DNA of 64,000 bases from Rhypophila decipiens. Its lineage: Eukaryota > Ascomycota > Sordariomycetes > Sordariales > Naviculisporaceae. Position 1 is the first letter of the stretch, and the number at the start of each line of letters is the position of its first letter. Under the pieces are notes generated by a model that saw only the letters and a list, made by a program, of their open reading frames with translations, did no database searches and was not told the DNA's origin. The stretch is from contig MU858138.1 in NCBI GenBank assembly GCA_033297075.1, forward strand, positions 1 to 64,000, read 5' to 3'. Shown in pieces: positions 1 to 9,738 of the stretch. The position numbers were made by a program, and so were the translations under genes.

Positions 1-410
1 ATCCACCAGACCAACGGTGTTGGCCTGCTTCCTGCGGTGTTCGCATGCCTAGCTTACAGCGTATAAGCTACATGCCTGGCATTACTTTAACAACTAATAT
101 AGCTTATAGTAGCTAGATCTACTGTTCTTTTACAGAGGAATTCAGACCCTTTGAGCTTCTAACAACTGTATACACATGTTTCCTGTTTCCATGCTTGAAC
201 TATCTTTTGACCTACTGGGGCAGGTAAACCTCCCTGTGAAGTCTATCAATATCTTCCAAGGTTGTCCGTCTTAATGGCACCATCACTACATGCGCATTTA
301 CCATGCTTGAACTTTGTCTTTTGACCTACTGGAGTAGGTAAGCCTCCCTATGAAGGGTGTATCAATATCTTCCAAGGCTGCCCATGTCGCAGAACTGCAA
401 AGTCCCAGAT
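1..410. other. Gene-less left edge
   Basis: I see no coding region here. The stretch is AT-richer than the neighbouring gene and contains an imperfect direct repeat, annotated separately. The MYND-finger gene ends at 411 on the minus strand, so this is its 3' flank. Confidence 0.5.
189..388. repeat. Imperfect direct repeat, about 80 bp, two copies
   Basis: Copy A covers about 189-270 and copy B about 301-388, in the same orientation and separated by about 30 bp. Both begin CCATGCTTGAACT, share TCTTTTGACCTACTGG, and both contain ATCAATATCTTCCAAGG. Most substitutions between the copies are transitions (for example GGGGCAGG against GGAGTAGG, CCCTGTG against CCCTATG). There are also two short length differences. 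No coding frame explains the similarity. It may be a local tandem duplication or the edge of a degraded dispersed repeat. Confidence 0.7.
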
Positions 411-2241
411 TCAGCCGCTTGTACCTGGGATCGCACTTCCAGAGGGAGTAACAATCGCCGCGTGGCTGTTGACCATGTCCCTCAGTCGCTTCCGGTACTC
501 AAGAATGGGCGCAGGACCGGACATGGAGTCCACTTGGTCCTTGGTGAGCCAGATTCTCTGCATCATGCCGCACAGGTGGGGCATGGTTGCGACTTTAACC
601 ACATCCAGAGTCCCATCGGGCTGCGGAGGCAGGAATAGGCGATAGTCCTGGCGTCCCGCAAGCCAGCGGTTGTGCTGGTCCAACAGCGACTTGACCATGG
701 CCATCACCCAGACCCGCGCTTCCTTGAAGTTCTCCTCGTTCAGCGCGAGCATCGACTTCATGCATTCATAGCGACCCTTAATCGCATCGGCAAGAGAGAT
801 AGTCATCCAGACGCTGAGTTTGGTCCTGGCCTCGTCCGCTTCCTCCTTGGGGTCCCGATCTCTAGTCAGATGTCTCTCCCAGCTGGGCTCGTCCCGGCGG
901 CCAAAGAGGTGATTCCAAAGCCGCTTGGACTCGAATTCGTCTACGACTTTGGTGTCGGTCTGTTCGACGACGGGGCCGCCCCGAGTGCGGCAGACTCTGT
1001 TCTTCACATATCTTGCACAAGGTGCCATGAACTCCTTCCAGCCGTACTGGGCGCCGCTGACGTCGACGATAATCTTAGTGTTGTCGGGCAGGGTCGCCAT
1101 AATGATTGTGTGGGTGCCGGTTGTGCGATAAAAGACGTAATCGGGCTTGGTCTCGTAGACTGCTTCGGCCATGTTTTTGGGGAAGACTCTGATGACTTCC
1201 ACGCATTTGACAAAGGCTGGAGAGCAAGGAGGTCTCTGATTAGTAAAGTTTCAAAAATCAAATGCAGAAAGAACCAAGGCTCAACTCACGCTGAAAGAAG
1301 AGGTCAAGGAAAGGCCGCATTGACGTGAGGACCTCGTTGCAGCTACCTCTCAGCAGAACAGTCTTGAACATTGCACGGTTCCATTCCTCCTTGCAAGGCA
1401 CCGGGCCCAAACAAAGAGCGCCGCGCACAGCAAGGTTCTGAACCTGCTGGGGGCTGGGGAGCTCAACTTTGATCATCCCGTTAGGATCTCTGCTGATCTC
1501 TTGGGGGACGTCTCTAGGATCGTCGGCTGCCTCGAAGACCATGGGAAACAGCTCATGGAACATGGACATGGATCTGTGGAATTGAATCATAGTGTCGCAC
1601 GAAGGCCTGTGCTTGACGGTATGGTGTTTCAGGCATTTTCTGCTGCAGTAGAAGGTGGCGAGAGTGATTCTGCCCTCGGTTTCCACGACACACCGCTCGC
1701 AGTGCACATTGGCACCTTTCTTGTTGCATCTCGCGCATGTCTTTTCGCTGTCATCAAACTCTGGCAGCAAAGAGTAGTCTGGTGGGTTGTTGCGCTGCTC
1801 GTCTGAGGCGGATGGGAGTCTGTGGTCCTTCCGGCCGGTAGCAGCCCAGCGGAGGTATCGAAGGTGGCCGGCCTTTGGAGTTCTGTCCTTGGTTGAAGGG
1901 GGATGGGCGATAGAGAACTCGATGAGTTTGGCGAGGGCGAGTTCCAGGACGTTGCCGCCGAAACGGGAAGCCTTGATGATGCCCTCGGCTAGGTCCTTGT
2001 GGTCTGGGTTTTCAAACCACGGGCTCTGCATGACGCCCATGACGAGTGCTTTGAATGCATTGGGAACTTGTGAGCTATCGAAGTCATTCAGGTAATCGGA
2101 TTCTGGTGCTGGGAGTGCCTTGTTGAAGAAAACGTCGACTAGGCACTGTTGTTCAGGGGTTTGGGGAGGCGCGGGCGCGGGACGCGTGGGCGTCTTGGGA
2201 ACATGGCCGGCGCCAGCATTCTTTTTCAGGTGTTGGGACAT
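411..2241 (-). CDS. MYND-type zinc-finger protein
   Basis: The predicted protein has 585 residues from two exons, 2241-1290 and 1216-411. The 73-nt intron has a GTGAGT donor, a CTAAT branch region and a CAG acceptor, and joins in frame. The only recognised domain is a MYND finger near residues 165-215, with CARC, then HCERC, then YCSRKC and a final HxxxC, giving the full zinc ligand set. MYND fingers usually mediate protein-protein contacts. The rest, including the Arg/Lys-rich C-terminal third, matches nothing I can name. No SET domain motif is visible, so it is not an obvious SMYD methyltransferase. The start is the first ATG of the open frame, followed by a Pro-rich low-complexity N-terminus. 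Its partner and pathway cannot be read from the sequence. Confidence 0.85.
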
Positions 2242-2988
2242 GTTGGCCTCATACCGTGTGGCTGTCGAAGAGGGCTTGAAGGACTAATAACGACCTCAAA
2301 GATGGAATTAAATCCGGAAAGCTGGTGAAGATGGTGGCGGATCTGTCAGGTTTTTGGGATGGCCGCAATCTGACTGGACTTTTCTGACGACAAATTAGCA
2401 GACAGATGACCGAGTAAATGAAATAGAAGGATCAAGAAGACATTCCTAACGACGGCTGGAAGCCTCTGGTCTGGGCTCCTCGTAGCGGGCTAGGTAGAGA
2501 GGCGGCCAGAGTAGAGCGTTTAGTTGGCCTAGTCGATGAGATGGAAAGAAGGGTTCTCGTGTGGGGTCGTTCTGGTTCTAGGGCCACAGCTCATAGGTCG
2601 ATCAGTGGGATCCACCCGTATACACCCGCGGCAATTGGTGTTATGGTCCTTGTATGAATGATTGTCCGTAATGGTATTACTTTCCCCGGTTGCACTAAAT
2701 AAACATGGGTAAAATGGTTTGGGATTGAAATATAGACGCTTGGACCTTGGCTCCCTGAACCCAGCAAATGACCAGAAAATATCTATAAACATCACATGAA
2801 CGAACGCGACCACATGTCGCAGGCGTAGCGGCATGTGAGTCCCCCGTCCATGTATAATACTGATATCAAACGTCATAAACTGCACCGCCGTTGATTAGTT
2901 CATGTACCCAACGCCATGCAATGCCTCTCAAACCCAAAAAACAAAAGAAACCTGAAATGCATTCCAAGACTCAAAGAGTGAAAGTCCT
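2242..2988. other. Intergenic region, no gene seen
   Basis: This is the promoter side of the MYND-finger gene and the 3' side of the secreted-protein gene. A 118-codon open frame at 2529-2885 (-) has no recognisable domain or splice support and is not called. Confidence 0.5.
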
Positions 2989-3606
2989 TCATCTCGTCCT
3001 CCTTAGTCCCATCCCCTGCTGCCTCATCAAATCCTGCAAAGGCGGCTTCCCCAGACTCTCGGGGTCCGGCGGCGTGACACCACATCGCACTTGGACACTT
3101 CGCCATAGTCCTCCTACACTTCTCTGCTCAGGCACAAACACGGCCGTGTTCGTGTAGAGCCGGCAGTACGGCTCGGCAAAGAAACGGACCTCACACCCGT
3201 CTTCCTTGTTGGCCACAAAGTTGCCGCATCCAGCTGGAGAGCCGGCTGGAGTGGGAAGGTTATAACATTTTGGGACTGTGCTGTTGTTGTCGCTGTCGTT
3301 TTCGGCTTTGTGCGGCGGTGGAATGTCGAGATGGAAAATGACGTGACCTCTGCACGTCTTTGGTCCCGGGACACCAGAGAAGATAGTTGCCGTGATGGGC
3401 AGGTTCGGAACAGACGGCGAGTTTTCGATGCCCGAAGGGTCACCGTTGATTGTCACCTGGCCGCTATCTTCTTGAATTTGCGCCCCAGGTGGAAGTTGCG
3501 GACTGGGAATGGCAATGGCGCATGATATTTGGATGTGATGGGCAAAGGCCACCAAGAGCAAGACGAGAAGGGAAGATGGGCTTTGGCCGTTGGCTGTTCG
3601 CCACAT
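2989..3606 (-). CDS. Secreted cysteine-containing protein, unknown function
   Basis: A single-exon frame of 205 codons. The first 32 or so residues form a signal peptide: a short polar start, a strong core (SLLVLLLVAFA) and a small-residue cleavage region near SCAIA. The predicted mature part carries six cysteines (in KTCRG, KCYN, GCGN, GCEV, YCRL and RCGV), compatible with three disulfides, and one NNST glycosylation sequon. No catalytic motif is visible. The layout is that of a small secreted protein or candidate effector, but I do not recognise the family. The ATG context (GCCATGT) is acceptable. No intron is needed. Confidence 0.65.
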   Translation of the reverse strand: MWRTANGQSPSSLLVLLLVAFAHHIQISCAIAIPSPQLPPGAQIQEDSGQVTINGDPSGIENSPSVPNLPITATIFSGVPGPKTCRGHVIFHLDIPPPHKAENDSDNNSTVPKCYNLPTPAGSPAGCGNFVANKEDGCEVRFFAEPYCRLYTNTAVFVPEQRSVGGLWRSVQVRCGVTPPDPESLGKPPLQDLMRQQGMGLRRTR

Positions 3607-5301
3607 GGCTGGGGGAGCGATTTGTGGAAGTCGCTAAGAGGACAAGGAAATGTGAGTCGTTGATATAGTCCCTCGATATGTGCCGTCCCTTCTGACTCGT
3701 AGGAGATAAAATTCGCAACCTCATAAAAATGGATTGAGTTCTTGGAGATACTTGGCATGTTGCTGAGGAAAGGGAAGAAGTGGTTGTGGTGGTGGATGAT
3801 GTGTGTTCGAGGGTGCCAAGACCCATCTGTTTCACCACGGTCAGAGGTTATACGGACCCCGATGGTGGCGGTCCAAACGTCGTTGTGGCACGGATGATTC
3901 CAGCTCTCAAGTTGGGAATCAGAAATAAAGTCATGATTCCATTTAAGGAAATGCTGAATTTCGTAGGTTCATCAAATCCCATGTTGATGTATCGCGTGTG
4001 TCGGTTCATCATCTCACAGCTGGAGAGCCAGGCGGCCCAGGCCGGCACCACCACAGGCATCGCGAGAGAGCAAGAGCAGTGATTACAACAGCCACTCAAA
4101 TCGATAATTATGAGCGGTCATGGTTCAATCCACAAGTCTGAATGAAAGTAAATAAGAGAGAATGAAGCAGAGATCTCGTATCCATATCGAGCGAATGAAC
4201 CAGAACCACAGGTTTGTCAAAGAGTAAATCAGATAATCTACAAGATAAGAGATCGTACATGCTACTATCTTGGTGATGGTTCTATGTTGGCTTGTTTGGC
4301 CAATGATTCAAGTATTGTACAATCCCTTCCTCGAAGCTCTCTGACATGAAAGGTGAATGGGAGGGGATAGAACCACCACATCCTCATTCCTACCAATCAT
4401 ATCTCGAGAATGACTGTCCTAATATATTCACTCCTGTATGTCATCGGTCTTTCCCGTTCCCCACAACTCCAGATGGCTGGGAAAGAATGATATAGTGCGC
4501 GGGCCGAGCTTGGAGCGATGAACATGTTGTATGTCCAGGATTATCCGCTGGGACCACTGGTGGCCGACCGGCTCCTGCCGTGTCACCAAGGGCCGCCCTA
4601 TCGTGCTCTTGCCGAGTCAACCCTTCTTCGGCTCGGCATTCTGGGCGGATCCAAGTCCCAGTCTTCTTTCTATGAGTGATTATCATCCCTTCCTCATAAG
4701 GTGTGGGCGGCCTTCGCCTTGATAGGCAACCCGGACGAGGTTGATCAAGGGCGACGATATGCAACCAGCCCCATGTAGAAAGACCACAACATCAGCCCGC
4801 GGAGAATGAAACCATGTGGCGTTGGCGGTTTTTCTGGGACTGGATAGTCCAAGTTATCAACTCTCATCGTGTTACCCTTACAGTATACGCGATCGGATTA
4901 TTGCCATGTCGATCTGTAGCCTGTAGGGTGGTGATGAATCATGCCCGCGTACCCTCCTTCGGCTCAAGAGCCTTGCCAACTACCTGCCTTGTGATATCAA
5001 TATGCTCTCGTCCATGATAGGGTGCCGTGAGAACGCGGGGAGATCCCCCACCGGATTCACAGATGGTGACAAACCGTTATCTCATTCCTATGCTCATCAA
5101 GCTCTTGGCATCTCATCCTCGCTGGTCAAATCCAAAGGGGAATTGGGTATAAGAATGACGGCCCCCGTCAGGATTAGCTTGGGAGCTTTTCCTTCTTTTC
5201 TCCTACAACGCACACAGTTACTCTCAAGATCAATCTCAATAACAAGCCATAACCGCCACACAAACATATAGTCTATCAAAGACACCTCACACCTCATCAC
5301 A
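3607..5301. other. Intergenic region, no gene seen
   Basis: Overlapping short frames on both strands around 3450-4100 and 4440-4760 have no domain, no consistent splice structure and no shared protein family, so I do not call them. The right part should contain the promoter and leader of the metallothionein gene. Confidence 0.45.
5148..5154 (+). promoter_or_regulatory. Possible TATA box of the metallothionein gene
   Basis: The sequence TATAAGA lies about 150 nt upstream of the metallothionein ATG, a plausible spacing for a fungal TATA box with a leader of about 120 nt. The call rests on sequence and position only. Confidence 0.35.
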
Positions 5302-5442
5302 ATGGCCGACACTGATACCTGTGCTTGCACAACCTGCGCGTGCAAGTCAGACTGCACCTCGTGCAGTTGCTGCGTATGTACTTCTTTTCACTACAAGATA
5401 TCTCAGACAAGAACTTACTAACTCCTCCTTCAGAAGCACTGA
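5302..5442 (+). CDS. Short fungal metallothionein, 26 residues
   Basis: Two exons, 5302-5373 and 5434-5442, encode 26 residues with eight cysteines at positions 7, 9, 12, 14, 18, 21, 23 and 24 (CxC, CxC, C, CxCC). The protein ends Lys-His. Cys-x-Cys clusters in a protein this small are the hallmark of fungal metallothioneins, which bind Cu(I) or Zn through thiolates and buffer metals in the cytosol. The 60-nt intron has a GTATGT donor, a perfect TACTAAC branch site and a TTCAG acceptor, and leaves only two codons in exon 2. The start codon sits in CACAATGG, a good fungal context. The gene is easily missed because of its size. Metal specificity cannot be predicted. A leader with CACACAAAC-type sequence precedes it. 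Confidence 0.85.
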
Positions 5443-5722
5443 GACGCTCCTTGTCTAGGATTATCTGAGAGGGCGTTGGTCCGGCTAGGAAGATTGATAA
5501 CAGGTCGAAGAGCCGGTTGAATGTTTCACGTCATTGGATAGCAAAGCAGTGTTAGGAAGTCAAAACATTCATTAGCATCGCAGACAAAAACTGTCCGGCG
5601 ACTCATCTTATATCATGCTCTATAAACAGGGTATCATTTGTGAAAATCTCATGCAACTCTATCCCGTGATCCAAAACAAAAGAGAACCCCCAGATTGCCT
5701 TCTTCCGTGGTGCAATCATATC

Positions 5723-8059
5723 TCATCTCGCAACCTTGGTCGGTGCCCAATCCCCTAGCCAGGCTCTAGCCTTTGCCGCATCGCCGCCTTCAGCTTCCAG
5801 TCCGGCAATACACCACTCTCGCTCCCACACGCCCTCAGCGGCAAGCATGTCGGCCGTCTTTCTCCGCCGCTGGGAGGCTGCATCGACACAAAAGTGCATT
5901 GGTTGCTTGTGGTCGCCAATGGCCTCTAGGAATGGCTTGACCAGCGGAAGAGCGGCTGACGCGCTTGTGCCCAGTTTCTCTAGGCCGAGGTTTGCGCGTC
6001 CTGTCCTGCACCACTCGTTGAGGCACCACTTTTTCCCGCATCCAGTCATGAGCTGTGTAAGGTAACGCCTCTCTATACGTCTTCGTAATGCCTTGCCGTC
6101 AGGATCATGCATGCTCACGTAGAGCGGAGAGAAGCAGAGACTGCAAAGACCTAGATCATTACCTGGTCCCTGGCCCATGCGCGTGCCACCATTTACTTGC
6201 CCGCGTGGCCCAATGCCATGAAGTGTTCGTCCGCACAGCTCGTTCCTGCAGACCTCGGGCTTCGGCCGCGAGACTTTGTCGAGCTCATGATGAGTTGTGT
6301 GCGCAGCCATGTCTCGAAGGCGGACAATCGCGCCGCATAGATGACAGTCCGTTGTGCGGGTCCCGTCAACCCTTTCGTGAGCCGTCAAACCGGTGATAAC
6401 GGTTTCAGCCTCAGACGATGGATCAAGCGGGTCTCCCTCCTGAGGCACCTCCAAGTGACAGAACTGGCACAAAATAAGCTTGCCAGGGCAGATTGTCGTG
6501 CGATGGCGAGCAAGCTCTGGGAGGGATGGGAATGTGAACGAGGATTCGGGTCCGCAGGACGAGCATGTGTGAGGCGAGTGTTGGACATAGTCGTGTTTCA
6601 GCTTGCTCATTTCCGTCGACCCATAGCAATCCGGATGCTGCGGACAATGCCAGTGGCCTGTCCATTCCTCCGACGACTTCTTGAATACATTCTTGCACTG
6701 AGGACAAACAATGTTATTGCGTAGACAAAAGTTCTCGTGCAACATCATTGTTCGCTTGGGAACCCATTGCAAGCAATTTTTGCATTGGGCTTCGTCGGGA
6801 GAGTGTTGTTGGGAGGGCTCGAGGGATATCGGAGCAGCCGCAGAAGCCTCGACCTCGACAGCCTTTGCGCGGAGCGTATAATGGGCCGGGACTGCCGACA
6901 CAGAAGATCCGTCTGGCAGTGCGAAGCCATGGACCGAGATGAGGAGGCTCTCGGCATTATCTAGCTCGACATTGGTGGGCTGCATAACGATCCTTTTCAC
7001 GCCATCCGCAGGCGATGAAAAGTCACCAAACACATGCTCCGACTCGCGAGGCGTCGCCCTTTGCCGATTGGACCGAGGACTGACAAGGAGGTCGACCTCT
7101 TGGCCATCAGACGCGGTCAACTCGATCGCAACAGCGCTCGATTTGTTCCACGATGGGAGGTCATAATCGACATAATCGCCCGGTAGCACCTGTCCCGCTA
7201 CATCTTTCCAGATATCGATGGAATGACCGACAGAGCTCCCGGAAGCAGTCCCCGGTGCCTTCTGAGCTTTGGCAGCTATCTGGCGCAACGTCTCCCGAGC
7301 TTGCTCCTCGTTCAGAGGTTCGATGTCCACCTCTAAATCGGTATCAACCACACAAATGCCGTCTCCTTCAGGTTGGAACTTGTCGACCAAGAACCGGAAT
7401 TCTTCTCCTTTAACGCCCCGGACAGACAGTATACAGCCCTTGGTAAGTGTTGTGTAGCTCGCTCGAAGCTGGCGTTCGAGAAGGGATTTCCAATCGTCGG
7501 GGTCGTAGCCGGCCTCGAGTGGCCGTAACCGGACATAGGTACCCTTTGGTAACTGGCGTGCTTTGACCGTTATCTGCAGGCCAAAATCGTGACTGGAGGC
7601 GTGACCATCCTCCATCGTAAGGTCGATTACGCCGTTTTGTACTGGCTCAATGTCTTTTATATCTTCTTCTTCTATGCCTAAGGCCTCCATGAGATATGGA
7701 CTCAGGATGACCTCGCTCTCGTTTGCTGAGAATTCCCGGATCCCTGCGAATACTGCATTGCCATTCTTTTGGTTGACAAGTTGAAACATTAACGGATGTG
7801 GAAGTTGCTGGTATGTTTCCTGGTAATGCGAACGTTCTCGACGTGCCTCGGCGACAGAATAAGGATTGAAAGGATCGAAAGCTGTGAATGCGTGGGACGT
7901 CGATGGTCCCGTCCGGGTGGAGGCAGCAAGGAGCTGCTCGAGGGCTGACTGGGGGAGGAGAATCTTGTCACCCAGGGCATCCTTGCTCGCGACACCGGAA
8001 GGTCGAGCAGCGCGGAAAGGTGACGACCAGCTCAGCTGGATAGGGGGTTGTTCGTCCAT
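5723..8059 (-). CDS. UFD1-like protein with C-terminal zinc-finger modules
   Basis: An intronless 778-residue protein. Residues about 85-260 resemble the UFD1 double-barrel region (HPLMFQLVN, then SPYLMEALGIEEED) that binds ubiquitin and Cdc48/p97 complexes in the Ufd1-Npl4 system. Residues about 425-590 carry a series of Cys/His fingers of TRAF/XAF1 type (CKNCLQWV, CPQCKNVF, CQFCHLEV, CHLCGAIV). Residues about 661-690 (RRYLTQLMTGCGKKWC, then CRTG) resemble the AZUL zinc finger of UBE3A. The frame is open upstream to 8251, but I chose the ATG at 8059 because the extra 64 residues are hydrophobic and unlike the family start. It is much longer than canonical Ufd1 (about 360-400 residues), so it is a paralogous adaptor and not Ufd1 itself. 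It probably acts in Cdc48- or proteasome-linked turnover. Confidence 0.85.
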   Translation of the reverse strand: MDEQPPIQLSWSSPFRAARPSGVASKDALGDKILLPQSALEQLLAASTRTGPSTSHAFTAFDPFNPYSVAEARRERSHYQETYQQLPHPLMFQLVNQKNGNAVFAGIREFSANESEVILSPYLMEALGIEEEDIKDIEPVQNGVIDLTMEDGHASSHDFGLQITVKARQLPKGTYVRLRPLEAGYDPDDWKSLLERQLRASYTTLTKGCILSVRGVKGEEFRFLVDKFQPEGDGICVVDTDLEVDIEPLNEEQARETLRQIAAKAQKAPGTASGSSVGHSIDIWKDVAGQVLPGDYVDYDLPSWNKSSAVAIELTASDGQEVDLLVSPRSNRQRATPRESEHVFGDFSSPADGVKRIVMQPTNVELDNAESLLISVHGFALPDGSSVSAVPAHYTLRAKAVEVEASAAAPISLEPSQQHSPDEAQCKNCLQWVPKRTMMLHENFCLRNNIVCPQCKNVFKKSSEEWTGHWHCPQHPDCYGSTEMSKLKHDYVQHSPHTCSSCGPESSFTFPSLPELARHRTTICPGKLILCQFCHLEVPQEGDPLDPSSEAETVITGLTAHERVDGTRTTDCHLCGAIVRLRDMAAHTTHHELDKVSRPKPEVCRNELCGRTLHGIGPRGQVNGGTRMGQGPGNDLGLCSLCFSPLYVSMHDPDGKALRRRIERRYLTQLMTGCGKKWCLNEWCRTGRANLGLEKLGTSASAALPLVKPFLEAIGDHKQPMHFCVDAASQRRRKTADMLAAEGVWEREWCIAGLEAEGGDAAKARAWLGDWAPTKVAR

Positions 8060-9738
8060 TTTTCGGTATCTGTGAGCCTGCGTTGTAAAGAGAGGTGTTG
8101 GGCGGGTCGTGATGTTTGGGTGGAAGCGGCAGTGTTGGAAGAACGGCACGCAGAGGCAAATCAAAAGGGGTTTGGAGATCAGACGATATGGAAAAAGCAA
8201 TCGCAATAGCTCTACTCGGTTATAGCCGTTTCCATGAAAGAAATAGAGCAAAAGCCAAAATATATTGAGAAGGATGGACTGATGCGCCGGAGATGGGATC
8301 TGTCAGCAACAAGATTGATTCTTGCAGGTTCCAGCCCATTCGTCATCGCGACGGAACCTTCATCAAGCTTTGAGCTGGGCCTGCCGCTATGACTGGATGG
8401 ATGGTCCAATCAGTAACCCCACCGAGGACAAAGATATGGGTTAGGGTTAGCAGAGAGGAGCCTCGGCGGTTCCCAAAATACACATGTACATGCGTACATG
8501 TATCCATACCTACACCTTTACGTACACCAACTTTACATTGATACGTGTTAAAGAATGACGGGAGGGGCACAAAAAGAAAAGAAGATTCGCATCACGGCCC
8601 GAACCTGCCCTTTTTTCTGTTAGCACCGGGGTCCAGTTCCACCAAAATATCCGAATGATCAACTTGGACCCCGCGTTCGAGATGTGAGCTAAAGTGGGGT
8701 TTAGCTCCCTGGGATCTCAACCGATCTCCAATCGCGCCACACCAGATGCTCCAGAGGGGAGCCTGCCAGCTTGCTGTTATGCAGGGCTCAGGGCTTGGCT
8801 TTCTTCGACGGTCAGTTTGGCTGGGATGATGGCCCAGAGCATGCATGTCGCCTGCTGAAGAACCCAATCAAGCTTCGATAAGATAACCAGACCTGCTTCT
8901 CTAGCATGCAATTGTCATTCCTATCGTGTTTTCATTTGCTGAAGCCCCCGAGAAATGGTGCTGTTCTCACCGCCGGGGCACTCTGTAGGTTTGTCAAACT
9001 GCAACCGCATCCCGCTCTGCCCGTCCATCCCGCCCTCAGCAATTGATCTAGAGCTCCTTCCAAGACCTGGATGAGTGACCTTTGTGACCGTACCCCACGT
9101 CGTACAGTGATACTGCATCGCGGAGGCAATGCGCTCCACCCCCTCAAGATGGGCAAGTCGCAATACCTTCCGGGATTGATATAAATCCACGGTCCATCCG
9201 GAGCCACCAGCTCAAACATTTTACGGCTTCTTGTCAGTGCTTTCCGCATATGAAACGATTCGACCCAGACACTAACCAGACTCCAGTACGGAACACGGAA
9301 GAGCTCCCCTGGCTGCCATCACTAGCGTTGATCGGGCCGCGCACCATCATCTTATCAGAACCATCACAGAATAAAAAGTCTTGGTCTCAATTTCGCGTCG
9401 ACTCACCATTCTCCATCGCCGATCTCCCCATGGATGATTAGAGGAAAGGCTCAACAAACTCCAGGGATTGCTCGTCACCGCTTGCCATCGTGCCATCCAT
9501 TCCCTCGTTCGACCAGGGTGCTTCCTGGTATTGGTCCTGGCCTGAGGAACTGATAAGCCGCTTCCGCCCTTTGTCTGATTCACCGCCTCACCTTGAACTA
9601 TTGTTCTTTTCAACTCGAATTTGCGCCCATTGGATATTTTTCTCTTTTGACCTCACCTTTTACTTCTCTCCTTCTCGTGCCCGTCGGGTCGATCGAGTTG
9701 CACATCCATTCGGTGAGAACCGTACGCCCATCCGTACC
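8060..9738. other. Divergent intergenic region between two ubiquitin-system genes
   Basis: This 1.7-kb region separates the starts of the UFD1-like gene (-) and the F-box gene (+) and should hold both promoters. It contains an inverted repeat at 8482-8501. Short frames within it look spurious. Confidence 0.5.
8482..8501. promoter_or_regulatory. Inverted repeat, possible regulator site
   Basis: ACATGTAC and GTACATGT are exact inverted copies separated by four bases (ATGC). The element lies about 420 nt upstream of the UFD1-like ATG in the divergent promoter region. A 20-bp symmetric element like this could bind a dimeric factor. No factor can be named. Confidence 0.4.

Noticed and set aside
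3453..4099. Overlapping short frames on both strands
   Set aside because: Mutually overlapping, with no domain, no signal peptide and no consistent intron.
8438..8450. Two TTAGGG-like units suggesting interstitial telomere sequence
   Set aside because: Only about two units are present, which is too few. A promoter word or chance is more likely.
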